Assembly: GCF_006337085.1 (NCBI RefSeq)
Contig: NZ_CP040882.1
Span: 1,860,001-1,924,000, forward strand
Reading direction: 5' to 3'
From: Sutterella faecalis
GTDB taxonomy: Bacteria; Pseudomonadota; Gammaproteobacteria; Burkholderiales; Burkholderiaceae_F
Length of the DNA stretch: 64,000 nt
Positions 33,236 through 42,320 of the stretch are shown here, in pieces (the stretch's first letter is position 1; each line of letters starts with the position of its first letter). The notes under the pieces were generated by a model. The model was not told the DNA's origin, searched no databases, and saw only the letters and a program-made list of their open reading frames with translations. The translations under genes were made by a program, and so were the position numbers.

Positions 33236-33898
33236 ATGGCTAACGAATACGACAGGCCTCTCACTGACGAAGAGTTCGTAGAAATCGGCGAGCTTTTGGC
33301 TTCCATCCCGGAACCCTGGGAATCGATGGAACCTGACAGAATGGATGGTTTTCTTACAGCTATCGTCCTTCTCCCGGAACCCGTATCGCCAAGCTCCTGG
33401 ATGCCGTTGATTTTCGACGAGGAAGGACGTCCTGACGCCATGCTTCCCAATGAAGCCGATCAGCATCGTCTTGAAGACCTTGTCTACCGCCGCTATCGGA
33501 CGATCGAAAACGATCTGTCCCAGTGCCGGGCACTAGATCCCATCGTCTACGACGTGGAGGATGAGTCCGGGCGCCCGGTAGGCGGATGGGAAGCCATTGC
33601 CGCACTGGAACCTTTTGCTGCGGGCTTTCTTGAAGCCATGAACCGCTGGCCAGGTCTGCGCGAAACCGGCAGCGAGCTTGTCGACAGCGCTCTTCTTGGC
33701 ATTCTTCGTCATCTTCCCACAGAGCTTCTTGGCGACATGCAGGAAGTGAAGGAAGAGCTCGAATTTGAGAGCCCGCTTGAAAACCTAAAGCAGGCAACGG
33801 AAGACCTTGCGGAAAGCGTTGCAGAAATCGCGTCCGTCACCCGAGGATTCACCCCCCGTCCCGAACAAAATCATAAAAATATCAGGCGCCGGCACTAA
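33236..33898 (+). CDS. UPF0149 (YecA/YgfB-like) family protein
   Basis: A 220-residue protein with the family pattern DEEFVEIGELLASIPEPWESMEPDRMDGFLTAIVLLPEPVSPSSWMPLIF and a later WEAIAALEPFAAGFLEAMNRWP. Family members are small helical proteins of uncertain role. It lacks the C-terminal SEC-C zinc motif of E. coli YecA. It follows ptsI by 27 bases on the same strand, and its last 4 bases overlap the end of the convergent ampG gene. Confidence 0.8.
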   Translation: MANEYDRPLTDEEFVEIGELLASIPEPWESMEPDRMDGFLTAIVLLPEPVSPSSWMPLIFDEEGRPDAMLPNEADQHRLEDLVYRRYRTIENDLSQCRALDPIVYDVEDESGRPVGGWEAIAALEPFAAGFLEAMNRWPGLRETGSELVDSALLGILRHLPTELLGDMQEVKEELEFESPLENLKQATEDLAESVAEIASVTRGFTPRPEQNHKNIRRRH

Positions 33899-35241
33899 TT
33901 TTTCCCTGTTGCGCTCTTCGGAGCGCAACGCATAACAAGCCATACCAGAACAAACACCGGCACCCCCATGAGCGCAGTTCCGATAAAAAAGCGCTCATAT
34001 CCGAAAGCTTCCACGGCCATGCCGGAGAAGCCCGCCAGAAATTTGGGGAGAAGCAGCATGATGGAGCTGAAAAGCGCATATTGAGTCGCCGAATACCTCG
34101 AGCTCGTCAGCCCCGAGAGATAGGCTACAAATGCCGCACTCGCGAGTCCTGCCGCCAGATTGTCCGCCGACACGGTAGCGACAAGGAAAGTGAGGTTTGC
34201 GCCAATGCCCGCCAGCACAGAAAAAAGCAGATTGGTAAGGCTGGAAAGCACGGCTCCGGCGAGAAGCACAGGAAGGACGCCATAACGCATAGCGGCAGCA
34301 CCGCCTGCAAAGGCGCCCAAAAGCGTCATGATGACGCCGAACACCTTGCTCACAGCGGCAACCTCCTCCTTCGTGAATCCAAGATCCTGATAGAAAGGAT
34401 TTGCCATTACGCCCATGACAACATCGGATATTCGGTAGGTCGCAATCAGCGCAAGGACAAGGAATGCTGCCCAGCCAAATCGTCTGAAAAAATCAGTAAA
34501 GGGCCCAGCGAGTGCTGTTTTCAATCGTTCCAACAAAGAAATATGCGTGCGAGCCGGGGAAGCCTCCTCTTTCAGGGAGTCATGCTGAGGTTCAGGAGAT
34601 AAGAGCGTTGCCGCCATACCGACCAGCACGCTTGCAGCCATAACTCCGTAACTCACTGTCCAGGCACCGTGCATGTACCCGGAAGCACCGTGTCCAGCCC
34701 ATGCTGCAATAGCAAGCGCTCCGGCTCCTGCCCAAATCATGCCAAGCCGATACCCCGTCTGATACATAGCCGCATATGCCGCCTGCTTGCGTTCGCCTGC
34801 CGACTCAATGCGATAGGCATCGAGCGCAATATCCTGTGTGGCCGATGAGAAAGCAGCCAACATGGCCAAACCGGCAAAAACAAAAAGGGTTTTCTGAGGA
34901 TCCGTAAACGCAAGTCCGAGAAGTGCGCAGGCAAGCATCACCTGCGCAGCAAGCAGCCACGCCCTTCGTCTCCCGAGTGTCCGTGAGAGAAAGGGTATCG
35001 GCATGCGATCCACCAGAGGCGCCCAGATCCACTTAAATCCATAGATCAGCCCTACCCAGGAAAAAAAGCCGATTGTTGAGAGATCTACACCAGCTTCCCG
35101 AAGCCAAAACCCAAGCGTACCGATGACCAGAAGGAGCGGAAGCCCGGAGCTGAAGCCGAAAACTGCCATACGAATTGATCCGGGTTCCAGATAGACCCTC
35201 CAGCCGCTTTTTTTATTGGAACTCGCCTTATTGCAAGCCAT
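33895..35241 (-). CDS. ampG: AmpG-like muropeptide MFS permease
   Basis: A 448-residue major facilitator with 12 or more membrane segments that imports anhydro-muropeptides for cell-wall recycling. Family hallmarks are FGFSSGLPLLLVIGTLGFWLREAGVDLSTIG near the N-terminus, LGRRRAWLL, ATQDIALDAYRIE and SSRYSATQYALFSS late in the protein. The ATG at 35241 overlaps the rsuA stop (ATGA), so xth, rsuA and ampG form one coupled operon; an upstream in-frame start at 35292 is less likely. Confidence 0.93.
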   Translation of the reverse strand: MACNKASSNKKSGWRVYLEPGSIRMAVFGFSSGLPLLLVIGTLGFWLREAGVDLSTIGFFSWVGLIYGFKWIWAPLVDRMPIPFLSRTLGRRRAWLLAAQVMLACALLGLAFTDPQKTLFVFAGLAMLAAFSSATQDIALDAYRIESAGERKQAAYAAMYQTGYRLGMIWAGAGALAIAAWAGHGASGYMHGAWTVSYGVMAASVLVGMAATLLSPEPQHDSLKEEASPARTHISLLERLKTALAGPFTDFFRRFGWAAFLVLALIATYRISDVVMGVMANPFYQDLGFTKEEVAAVSKVFGVIMTLLGAFAGGAAAMRYGVLPVLLAGAVLSSLTNLLFSVLAGIGANLTFLVATVSADNLAAGLASAAFVAYLSGLTSSRYSATQYALFSSIMLLLPKFLAGFSGMAVEAFGYERFFIGTALMGVPVFVLVWLVMRCAPKSATGKN

Positions 35242-35951
35242 CAGCGGCCGCCTCCGCCCAGCACTGCCTCCGGTCCGCTGAGCCAAACCCATTTGCCTGG
35301 CTCAAGATTTTCCGGCAGCTCATAAGAGCCCACCCGGATGCGATGAAGCTTTGCTACCCTGTTTCCGCAAGCGGCAACCATTCTCTTTACCTGGTGATAT
35401 TTCCCCTGGGAAATCGTAAGCTCAAGCCTCTCCGGAGCAAGCATCCTTGCCGCCTTTGCGCAAACAGGCTTGGGATCGTCATCGAGCACGACGCCGGAGA
35501 GGAGTTTTTCACAGGTATCCGGCGCCATCGGATGGCAGAGCTCCACCAAATACACTTTGTCGACATGTTTTTTAGGATGCGTAAGCCGATGCAGAAGCTT
35601 GCCGTCATCCGTAAAAAGAAGGAGTCCGGTCGTATCCCAGTCGAGGCGTCCCACAGGCTGGACTGCACGCTTGCGGAGTGGCCCCGGCAATAGCCCCATG
35701 ACGGAAGGATGCGCTGAAGGTTTGAGAGAACACTCATAGCCTTCAGGCTTATTCATTGCAATCAGCGCCTTTTCACATACCGGCCATTCTTCCCCGCGCC
35801 AGGTAAGAACGAGCCCCTTCGGCTCAAAATTCTCATCGGGATCATCCGCCACTCGCCCATTAATAGACACGGCTCCCGCAAACACGATCTGTCTGCAGTC
35901 GTAGCGTGTTCCAAATCCCTGCGTGAAAAGAATATCGGCTAGAGTCATCAT
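35241..35951 (-). CDS. rsuA: RsuA-family 16S rRNA pseudouridine synthase
   Basis: A 236-residue synthase that converts a uridine in 16S rRNA (U516 in E. coli) to pseudouridine. An N-terminal S4-like domain (FTQGFGTRYDCRQIVFAGAVSING) precedes the catalytic domain with Asp in PVGRLDWDTTGLLLFTDDG. The C-terminal EGKYHQVKRM-type segment reads SQGKYHQVKRMVAACGNRV. Both ends overlap neighbours by an ATGA (start with xth, stop with ampG). Confidence 0.9.
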   Translation of the reverse strand: MMTLADILFTQGFGTRYDCRQIVFAGAVSINGRVADDPDENFEPKGLVLTWRGEEWPVCEKALIAMNKPEGYECSLKPSAHPSVMGLLPGPLRKRAVQPVGRLDWDTTGLLLFTDDGKLLHRLTHPKKHVDKVYLVELCHPMAPDTCEKLLSGVVLDDDPKPVCAKAARMLAPERLELTISQGKYHQVKRMVAACGNRVAKLHRIRVGSYELPENLEPGKWVWLSGPEAVLGGGGR

Positions 35952-36736
35952 TTCAATTCTCCCGCATCGACCGCATAGTCCACCCAGAGCGGAGCATGAT
36001 CGGAAAATTTTTCCGCAGCGTAAATGTCCGTTGACTGAGCGAGCGCCGCAATGCCTGGGGTGGCGAGTTCATAATCGATGCGCCAGCCAACATTCTTAGC
36101 GCGAGCCTGCCCGCGCTGGCTCCACCATGTATAACGCTCCGGACGCGGATCAAGGCTTCGGAACACATCTACCCAGCCCATTTCATCAAAGAGATGATCG
36201 AGCCAGGCTCGTTCTTCGGGCAGAAAACCGGAATGGTCAAGATTGCCCTTCCAGTTCTTGATGTCGATTTCCCTGTGTGCAATATTGACATCACCGCATA
36301 GAACCACTTCTCTGCCGGAATCCTTTAAAGCCTTCAGATGCGGCTCAAAACGCTCCAGAAACCGGTATTTAGCAAGCTGCCTTTCGTCAGAAGAGCTTCC
36401 TGAAGGGAAATATGCAGAAATAACCGTGAGGCGACCGAAATCCGCTTCGACACATCGTCCTTCTGCATCGAATTCCTCATCTCCAAAACCAATGCGAACG
36501 CGGTCCGGGGCTCTCCTTGACCAGAGACCGCAGCCGGAATACCCCTTTTTCAGCGCACAATGGAAGAAACCGTGATAGCCCGGAAGTGCCTTGAGTTCAT
36601 CAGAGAGATCTGCTTCCTGAGCCTTTAGTTCCTGAATGCAGAGAATGTCCGCATTCTGTTTCTTGAACCACTCGAAAAATCCTTTCTTAGCCGCAGATCG
36701 AATACCGTTGGCATTAAAGGTAAGAATGCGCAGCAT
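35948..36736 (-). CDS. xth: Exodeoxyribonuclease III (AP endonuclease)
   Basis: A 262-residue base-excision-repair nuclease of the Xth/ExoA type. Active-site segments are FNANGIRSAAKKGF, CIQELKAQ (metal-binding Glu), SAYFPSGS, CGDVNIAHREID (Asp and Asn), RIDYELAT and the final SDHAPLWVDY with the catalytic His. It is divergent from pyrE and heads the xth-rsuA-ampG operon. Confidence 0.95.
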   Translation of the reverse strand: MLRILTFNANGIRSAAKKGFFEWFKKQNADILCIQELKAQEADLSDELKALPGYHGFFHCALKKGYSGCGLWSRRAPDRVRIGFGDEEFDAEGRCVEADFGRLTVISAYFPSGSSSDERQLAKYRFLERFEPHLKALKDSGREVVLCGDVNIAHREIDIKNWKGNLDHSGFLPEERAWLDHLFDEMGWVDVFRSLDPRPERYTWWSQRGQARAKNVGWRIDYELATPGIAALAQSTDIYAAEKFSDHAPLWVDYAVDAGELK

Positions 36737-37011
36737 GCACTCTCCTCAATGGAATATGTTCAGACAATTGTGTGATTTCTAAAACTTCTGCAAATGCAGG
36801 CAGCAACGTTAGCCAGCGATCGCATATTGTCGCATGCAGTCGAAGCCGTCATTTCTTGCTTCACGGCCCGACCTTGAACGCTCGGGGTTCTCCGGCCCCT
36901 TAACTATAATTCGCGGGATAAGTATTCCTCTGCATTTCTGCGGAAGCGCTACCAACTGAGCCAACAGCTGATTTGCGCTGCCGTTAAATGATTTTTTCCC
37001 TCTGTCACATC

Positions 37012-37689
37012 ATGCAATCGACCAAGCAGCAGTTCATCGAATTCGCCCTGGATGCAGACGTTCTTCGCTTCGGCGAATTTAAAACCAAGGCCGGACGTCT
37101 CTCCCCCTATTTCTTCAATGCCGGACTCTTCAATACCGGCGCTCTTCTTGACAAGCTTGGGGCTTTCTACGCGCATACGCTTCTTGCTGCCCGCCAGGAA
37201 GGCCGCATTGAATTCGATATGATTTTCGGACCCGCCTATAAAGGCATCCCTCTTGCCGCCAGCGTTGCAATGAACCTTGCTCGTCTCGGTTGCGACGTGC
37301 CCTGGGCATTCAACCGCAAGGAAGCTAAGGATCATGGCGAAGGCGGCATGATTGTCGGTGCGCCGCTCAAGGGCCGCGTCGTCATCATTGACGACGTCAT
37401 CTCCGCAGGTACATCGGTACGCGAATCCGTAAAAATCATTGAAGCCGCAGGTGCAACGCCTTCCGGCGTGCTCATCGCTGTGGACCGCCAGGAACGCGGC
37501 GGCAATGCTGAAGTGATGACTGAAAGCTCTGCCGTACAGGATGTGGAAAAGACTTTCGGCCTCCACGTCGCTTCCATCATCAATCTTCACGACCTGCTTG
37601 CCTTCATGGACGGTCCCTCGGAAAAAGCCAAGGCGGTCGCCGGCTACCGCGATGCCGTTGCGCAGTACCGTCAGCGCTATGGCGCCTGA
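37012..37689 (+). CDS. pyrE: Orotate phosphoribosyltransferase
   Basis: Converts orotate and PRPP to OMP in pyrimidine synthesis. The 225-residue protein starts MQSTKQQFIEFALDADVLRFGEF, contains SPYFFNAGLFNTG and GPAYKGIPLA, and has the PRPP loop VVIIDDVISAGTSVRES. The start at 37012 matches E. coli PyrE; the frame extends 8 codons upstream. A TATAAT at 36905-36910 could be its -10, but TTGAAC is 25 bases away. A perfect parS palindrome follows the gene. Confidence 0.96.
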   Translation: MQSTKQQFIEFALDADVLRFGEFKTKAGRLSPYFFNAGLFNTGALLDKLGAFYAHTLLAARQEGRIEFDMIFGPAYKGIPLAASVAMNLARLGCDVPWAFNRKEAKDHGEGGMIVGAPLKGRVVIIDDVISAGTSVRESVKIIEAAGATPSGVLIAVDRQERGGNAEVMTESSAVQDVEKTFGLHVASIINLHDLLAFMDGPSEKAKAVAGYRDAVAQYRQRYGA

Positions 37690-37701
37690 TTGACCAAGCG
37701 C

Positions 37702-37717
37702 TGTTTCACGTGAAACA
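37702..37717. other. parS: parS centromere site (ParB/Spo0J binding site)
   Basis: TGTTTCACGTGAAACA is a perfect 16-base palindrome identical to the canonical bacterial parS consensus. It lies in the short gap between pyrE and the pyrE/gatB terminator, about 24 kb from dnaA, where parS sites are expected. ParB-CTP loads here and spreads to organise and segregate the origin region. No second perfect copy was seen in this window by eye. Confidence 0.9.
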
Positions 37718-37725
37718 GCCTATTG

Positions 37726-37770
37726 AAAAAAATCCCCGGAAAGCCTAAAGAGCTCCGGGGATTATTCTTT
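37726..37770. terminator. Bidirectional terminator between pyrE and gatB
   Basis: AATCCCCGGA pairs with TCCGGGGATT, flanked by A- and T-runs. It serves the two convergent genes. Confidence 0.8.
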
Positions 37771-37783
37771 TCAGAGGATCTGA

Positions 37784-39235
37784 TCAACCGGCAATGCGCT
37801 TTCTCAGAAGCTCATTGAGCTGTCCGGGATTGGCCTTGCCCTTGGTTGCTTTCATGCACTGACCTACAAGCGCATTGAGCGCCTTTTCCTTGCCGCCCTT
37901 GAATTCCTCCACGGACTTCGGATTTTTGGCGATCACTTCGTCAACGATAGCTTCAAGCGCACCAGCGTCGGAAATCTGCTTCAGGCCTTTGCTTTCAATA
38001 ACCGCATCTACATCCTGGCCTTCTCCGGCCCAGATGGCAGTGAAGACTTCACGCGCACCTTTGTTGGAAATGGTTCCATCGGCGATTCGAGAAAGAAGCT
38101 TTACAAGAATTTCAGGCGTAACCGGGGCGGATGCAAAGCACATGCCTTCCGTCTGGTTGACAGCGGCCGCAACCTCACCCATCACCCAGTTGGCAGCGAT
38201 CTTCTTATCCTTCACGCCATCAGCTACAGCGACGTAATAGTCGGCGATGTCGCGACTTCCCGTCAGAATGGAGGCATCGTACTCAGAAAGACCAAAATCC
38301 TTCATAAGACGTTCCCGCATGGCATCAGGGAGCTCAGGCATCTCGCTGCGCACCCGTTCAATCCATTCATTGCTTACTTCAAGCGGGAGCAGATCAGGGT
38401 CCGGGAAGTAGCGATAATCCATCGAATCTTCCTTCGTGCGCATGAGACGCGTTTCGCCCTTATCAGGGTCATAAAGCCGCGTAGCCTGCACCACCTTTCC
38501 GCCGCCCTCAATCAGCTCGATCTGGCGCTCAACCTCATAGTTGATGGCTTCTTCCAGGAAGCGGAACGAATTGAGATTCTTGATTTCGCAGCGAGTACCG
38601 AATTCCTTCTGACCGACAGGACGTACGGATACGTTGGCGTCGCAGCGGAAATTGCCCTCCTGCATGTTGCCTTTCGACATGCCGAGCCAAACCACTAATG
38701 CATGAAGCGCACGGGCATAGCCCACTGCCTCAGCGGCGGAGCGCAGTTCCGGCTCCGTCACGATTTCCAGAAGCGGTGTTCCGGCGCGATTAAGATCGAT
38801 GCCGGAGTGTCCATGAACAATGCCGTGAACCGACTTGCCGGCATCTTCCTCAAGATGCGCACGAGTGAGGTTGATGGTCTTCATGTAGGGTTCGCCGTTT
38901 TTCGGTTCCACGGCAAAAGTCACTTTGCCGCCGACAACAATCGGCAGCTCAAACTGACTGATTTGATAGCCCTTCGGAAGATCCGGGTAAAAATAATTCT
39001 TGCGGTCGAAAACCGAATGATTAGCCACGCGAGCGCCGATCGCGAGACCGAAGCGAATCGCACGGTCAACGGCTCCCCGGTTAAGCACTGGCAGCGCTCC
39101 AGGCAGAGCAAGATCCACGTAGCAGGCGTTCACGTTCGGTTCATCGCCGAAATGGCACGGCGCGCCCGAAAAAATCTTGGAATGGGTCGAGAGCTGAACG
39201 TGCGTCTCAAGACCAATGACAACTTCCCATTTCAT
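37784..39235 (-). CDS. gatB: Asp-tRNA(Asn)/Glu-tRNA(Gln) amidotransferase subunit B
   Basis: The kinase/tRNA-binding subunit of the GatCAB complex, 483 residues. It begins KWEVVIGLETHVQLSTHSKIFSGAPCHFG, has LTRAHLEEDAGKSVH and the NRAGTPLLEIVTEPELRSAAEA signature. It ends with a YqeY-like helical tail (GKANPGQLNELLRKRI). Last gene of gatC-gatA-gatB; 31 bases separate it from gatA. Confidence 0.97.
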   Translation of the reverse strand: MKWEVVIGLETHVQLSTHSKIFSGAPCHFGDEPNVNACYVDLALPGALPVLNRGAVDRAIRFGLAIGARVANHSVFDRKNYFYPDLPKGYQISQFELPIVVGGKVTFAVEPKNGEPYMKTINLTRAHLEEDAGKSVHGIVHGHSGIDLNRAGTPLLEIVTEPELRSAAEAVGYARALHALVVWLGMSKGNMQEGNFRCDANVSVRPVGQKEFGTRCEIKNLNSFRFLEEAINYEVERQIELIEGGGKVVQATRLYDPDKGETRLMRTKEDSMDYRYFPDPDLLPLEVSNEWIERVRSEMPELPDAMRERLMKDFGLSEYDASILTGSRDIADYYVAVADGVKDKKIAANWVMGEVAAAVNQTEGMCFASAPVTPEILVKLLSRIADGTISNKGAREVFTAIWAGEGQDVDAVIESKGLKQISDAGALEAIVDEVIAKNPKSVEEFKGGKEKALNALVGQCMKATKGKANPGQLNELLRKRIAG

Positions 39236-39266
39236 CTTGAATTTTTCCCTTTAAACGTTCGTCTGC

Positions 39267-40721
39267 TCAATAGCCCTTCGGATGGCGCTGATGCCAGTCG
39301 GTGGCCTTCTGCCATGCATCAGCCAGATGCAGGAGCTTCGCTTCGGTGAAGTGTTCACCAAGAAGCTGCAAACCGATTGGACGACCGTTCGAATGGATGC
39401 CGCAGGGCATGGAAACGCCGGGCAGACCGGCAAGCGAAGCCGGAACCGTATAAAGGTCAGAGAGGTAGGCGGAAACCGGATCGGCATTAGCCCCAAAATC
39501 GTAAGCCGTACCAGTGGTAACCGGACAAGCAATGGCATCGACCTTACGGAAAGTCTCATGGAATTCACGCGCAATGAGGCGACGAACTTTTTGAGCCTTT
39601 AAGTAGTAGGCATCGTAATAACCGTGCGACAGCACATAGGTGCCGATCATGATGCGGCGCTTCGGTTCCGGACCAAACCCTTCATCGCGCGATTTTTTCA
39701 TCATGTCGCCGATATCGGTATATTCCGCCGCACGATGGCCGTATCGCACGCCGTCAAAACGCGAAAGGTTGGAGCTCGCCTCAGCACAGGCGACGACGTA
39801 GTAAACCGGAACGCCGAGCTTAGCCATCGGCAGTTCAATATCTACGATCTCCGCGCCTTCGCGGCGATAGAAATCAAGCACTGCATCAATGGAAGCGCGG
39901 ACTTCGGAATCAAGGCCGTCTCCCATCCAGGAGCGCGGCACGCCGATCTTCAGCCCCTTCACCGACTTGCCAAGATCCCGGGAGAAATCTTCCCGGGGCA
40001 TATCGACGCTCGTTGAATCCCAGGGATCATGGCCCACCATAGAGCCGAGCACCATAGCGCAGTCCTCAGCTGACTGACCGAGAAGACCTGCAGTATCCAG
40101 CGAAGATGCAAAGGCGATCATGCCGAGTCTCGACGGCCGGCCGTATGTAGGCTTCATGCCGGTAATGCCGCAGAACGCTGCGGGTTCGCGAATGGAGCCG
40201 CCCGTATCCGTCCCGGTTGCAATCGGCACCAACCCAGCTGCAACGGCGGCGGCTGAGCCGCCCGAAGAACCGCCGGGAACTGCGTTGGCATCCCAAGGAT
40301 TCCCCACACGTCCGTATGCGGAATTTTCATTACCCGATCCCATCGCGAATTCATCGCAATTGAGCTTACCCATGCAAACCATGCCGGCGTCCTTGAGGCT
40401 GCGCACGACAGTCGCATCAAAGGGGCTCATATAGCCTTCGAGCATGCGGCTCGCTGCCGTTGATGCCCACTCTTTGGTGACAAAAATGTCTTTATGCGCA
40501 ATGGGGATGCCGGTGAGCGGAGTCGCCTGCCCGGCGGCAATACGTCTGTCGGCTTCTTCAGCCTGACGGATCGTTTCCTCGGGGCGGACATCAAGGAAAG
40601 CATTCAGGCCGCGGCCTTCTTCGATGCGTTCGAGATAGTCGCGGGCAAGTTCAACGGCAGACACCTCGCGGCTCTGAAGTCGCCGGGACAGTTCGGCGAC
40701 GGAGACAAAAGTTTTTTCCAT
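39267..40721 (-). CDS. gatA: Asp-tRNA(Asn)/Glu-tRNA(Gln) amidotransferase subunit A
   Basis: The glutaminase subunit of GatCAB, 484 residues, of the amidase-signature family. The catalytic triad is visible: Lys in GIPIAHKDIF, the cis-Ser in GGSSGGSAAAVAAG and the nucleophile Ser in TDTGGSIREPAAFCG. It produces ammonia that is channelled to GatB. Confidence 0.97.
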   Translation of the reverse strand: MEKTFVSVAELSRRLQSREVSAVELARDYLERIEEGRGLNAFLDVRPEETIRQAEEADRRIAAGQATPLTGIPIAHKDIFVTKEWASTAASRMLEGYMSPFDATVVRSLKDAGMVCMGKLNCDEFAMGSGNENSAYGRVGNPWDANAVPGGSSGGSAAAVAAGLVPIATGTDTGGSIREPAAFCGITGMKPTYGRPSRLGMIAFASSLDTAGLLGQSAEDCAMVLGSMVGHDPWDSTSVDMPREDFSRDLGKSVKGLKIGVPRSWMGDGLDSEVRASIDAVLDFYRREGAEIVDIELPMAKLGVPVYYVVACAEASSNLSRFDGVRYGHRAAEYTDIGDMMKKSRDEGFGPEPKRRIMIGTYVLSHGYYDAYYLKAQKVRRLIAREFHETFRKVDAIACPVTTGTAYDFGANADPVSAYLSDLYTVPASLAGLPGVSMPCGIHSNGRPIGLQLLGEHFTEAKLLHLADAWQKATDWHQRHPKGY

Positions 40722-40743
40722 GGGTGAAACTCTTCCGGAAACG

Positions 40744-41031
40744 TTATTCGATCACCTGAGGGACAAGGAAATAGCCCTCGGATTTTTCCGGAGCATTCTT
40801 CATGTTCTCACTGCGGTTATTGCCTTCAGTGACCACATCTTCACGCAGGCGCTCCACTCCGTCATGCGGATTCGGCATGGGCTCAATTCCTTCGGTATCA
40901 ACCGAACGGATTTCTTCAATCATCTGGAAAATATCGTTGAGCTCGCCCTGCATGACCTTGATCTGTTCTTCAGAAATATCAATGCGGCCGAGATCTGCGA
41001 TACGGCGAATATCGCCAGCGCTTAAAGGCAT
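40744..41031 (-). CDS. gatC: Asp-tRNA(Asn)/Glu-tRNA(Gln) amidotransferase subunit C
   Basis: A 95-residue assembly subunit that wraps around GatA and GatB. The start MPLSAGDIRRIADLGRIDISEEQ and the VDTEGIEPMPNPHD segment are typical. It heads the gatCAB operon and is divergent from mreB across 231 bases that should hold both promoters. Confidence 0.95.
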   Translation of the reverse strand: MPLSAGDIRRIADLGRIDISEEQIKVMQGELNDIFQMIEEIRSVDTEGIEPMPNPHDGVERLREDVVTEGNNRSENMKNAPEKSEGYFLVPQVIE

Positions 41032-41262
41032 AGTGACGTCTTCCGGAAAGGGATGAGAAGGAGCGTACGTTCAGAGGACGGAAACAGATAAAAAATCCGT
41101 AACAATCCCACACAAAGGCCAGAAGGCGAGGCCTGAAGCGCTGCTCCTTGGAAAGGGTGAGTTAGTTTATCATTGCTTATTTATGCGTGCGGTATTCGGC
41201 CTTGGATGTCCGGGTACTGGATTTTTGCCTGTCTGCGCGAGGCGATTCAAAGCGAAACAACG

Positions 41263-42306
41263 ATGTTCGGCTTCTTTCGAAACTACTTCTCCAATGATCT
41301 CGCCATCGATCTCGGTACGGCCAACACCCTGATTTATGTCCGTGGTAAAGGCATTGTTCTCAATGAGCCGAGCGTTGTCGCCATCCGCCAGGAAGGCGGG
41401 CCAAACGGCAAAACGACCATTCACGCTGTCGGTAAAGCCGCCAAACAGATGCTCGGCCGCGTTCCAGGCAACATCAGCGCCATCCGTCCGATGAAGGACG
41501 GCGTGATTGCAGACTTTACGGTCACCGAACAGATGCTCAAGCAGTTCATCCGCATGGCGCATCCGTCAAGGCTGTTTGCTCCTAGTCCGCGCATCATCAT
41601 TTGCGTACCCTGCGGCTCCACGCAGGTAGAGCGGCGCGCCATTAAGGAAAGCGCGCTCGCTGCCGGCGCATCTGAGGTTTATCTGATCGAAGAGCCCATG
41701 GCTGCTGCCATTGGTGCGGGACTCCCCGTCAATGAGGCTGCCGGCTCCCTTGTTGTCGACATCGGCGGCGGCACTACCGAAGTGGGGCTGATTTCACTCG
41801 GCGGCATGGTCTACGCAGGATCCATCCGCGTAGGTGGCGACAAATTCGACCAGGCAATCATCAATTACATCCGCCGCAACTTCGGCATGCTGATTGGCGA
41901 ACCCACGGCAGAGCTCATCAAGAAAAAGATCGGCTCCGCTTTCCCCGCCTCCGAGATGATGGCAATCGAAGTCAAGGGCCGCAACATTGCCGAGGGCGTA
42001 CCGCGCACCTTTACCGTTCACTCCAATGAAGTGCTTGAGGCGCTCTCCGAGCCGCTTAATCAAATCGTGGTAGCCGTCAAGAATGCCCTCGAGAAAACTC
42101 CCCCGGAACTTGGTGCCGATATTGCTGAGCACGGCCTCATGCTGACAGGCGGAGGCGCTCTTCTGAGAGACATCGATCAGCTGCTCAAGGAAGAAACCGG
42201 CCTGCCGGTGCATGTTGCCGAAGAGCCGCTCAACTGCGTAGTGAAGGGCTGCGGCATTGCGCTGGAGAATATGGATAAGCTCCGCACCGCCTTCGCTGTC
42301 GGCTGA
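41263..42306 (+). CDS. mreB: Rod shape-determining protein MreB (actin-like)
   Basis: The bacterial actin that guides lateral wall synthesis. The 347-residue protein starts MFGFFRNYFSNDLAIDLGTANTLIYV with an N-terminal amphipathic segment for membrane contact. It has the phosphate loops DLGTANT and DIGGGTTEVG and the late LTGGGALLRDID. The start at 41263 matches the family; the frame continues 30 codons upstream without support. First gene of mreB-mreC-mreD-mrdA-rodA-rlpA. Confidence 0.97.
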   Translation: MFGFFRNYFSNDLAIDLGTANTLIYVRGKGIVLNEPSVVAIRQEGGPNGKTTIHAVGKAAKQMLGRVPGNISAIRPMKDGVIADFTVTEQMLKQFIRMAHPSRLFAPSPRIIICVPCGSTQVERRAIKESALAAGASEVYLIEEPMAAAIGAGLPVNEAAGSLVVDIGGGTTEVGLISLGGMVYAGSIRVGGDKFDQAIINYIRRNFGMLIGEPTAELIKKKIGSAFPASEMMAIEVKGRNIAEGVPRTFTVHSNEVLEALSEPLNQIVVAVKNALEKTPPELGADIAEHGLMLTGGGALLRDIDQLLKEETGLPVHVAEEPLNCVVKGCGIALENMDKLRTAFAVG

Positions 42307-42320
42307 TTATCGAGCCGGCA

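Noticed and set aside
36874..36910. TTGAAC ... TATAAT as a promoter for pyrE
   Set aside because: The -10 is perfect but the spacing is about 25 bases, too long for a sigma-70 promoter; not listed as a feature.
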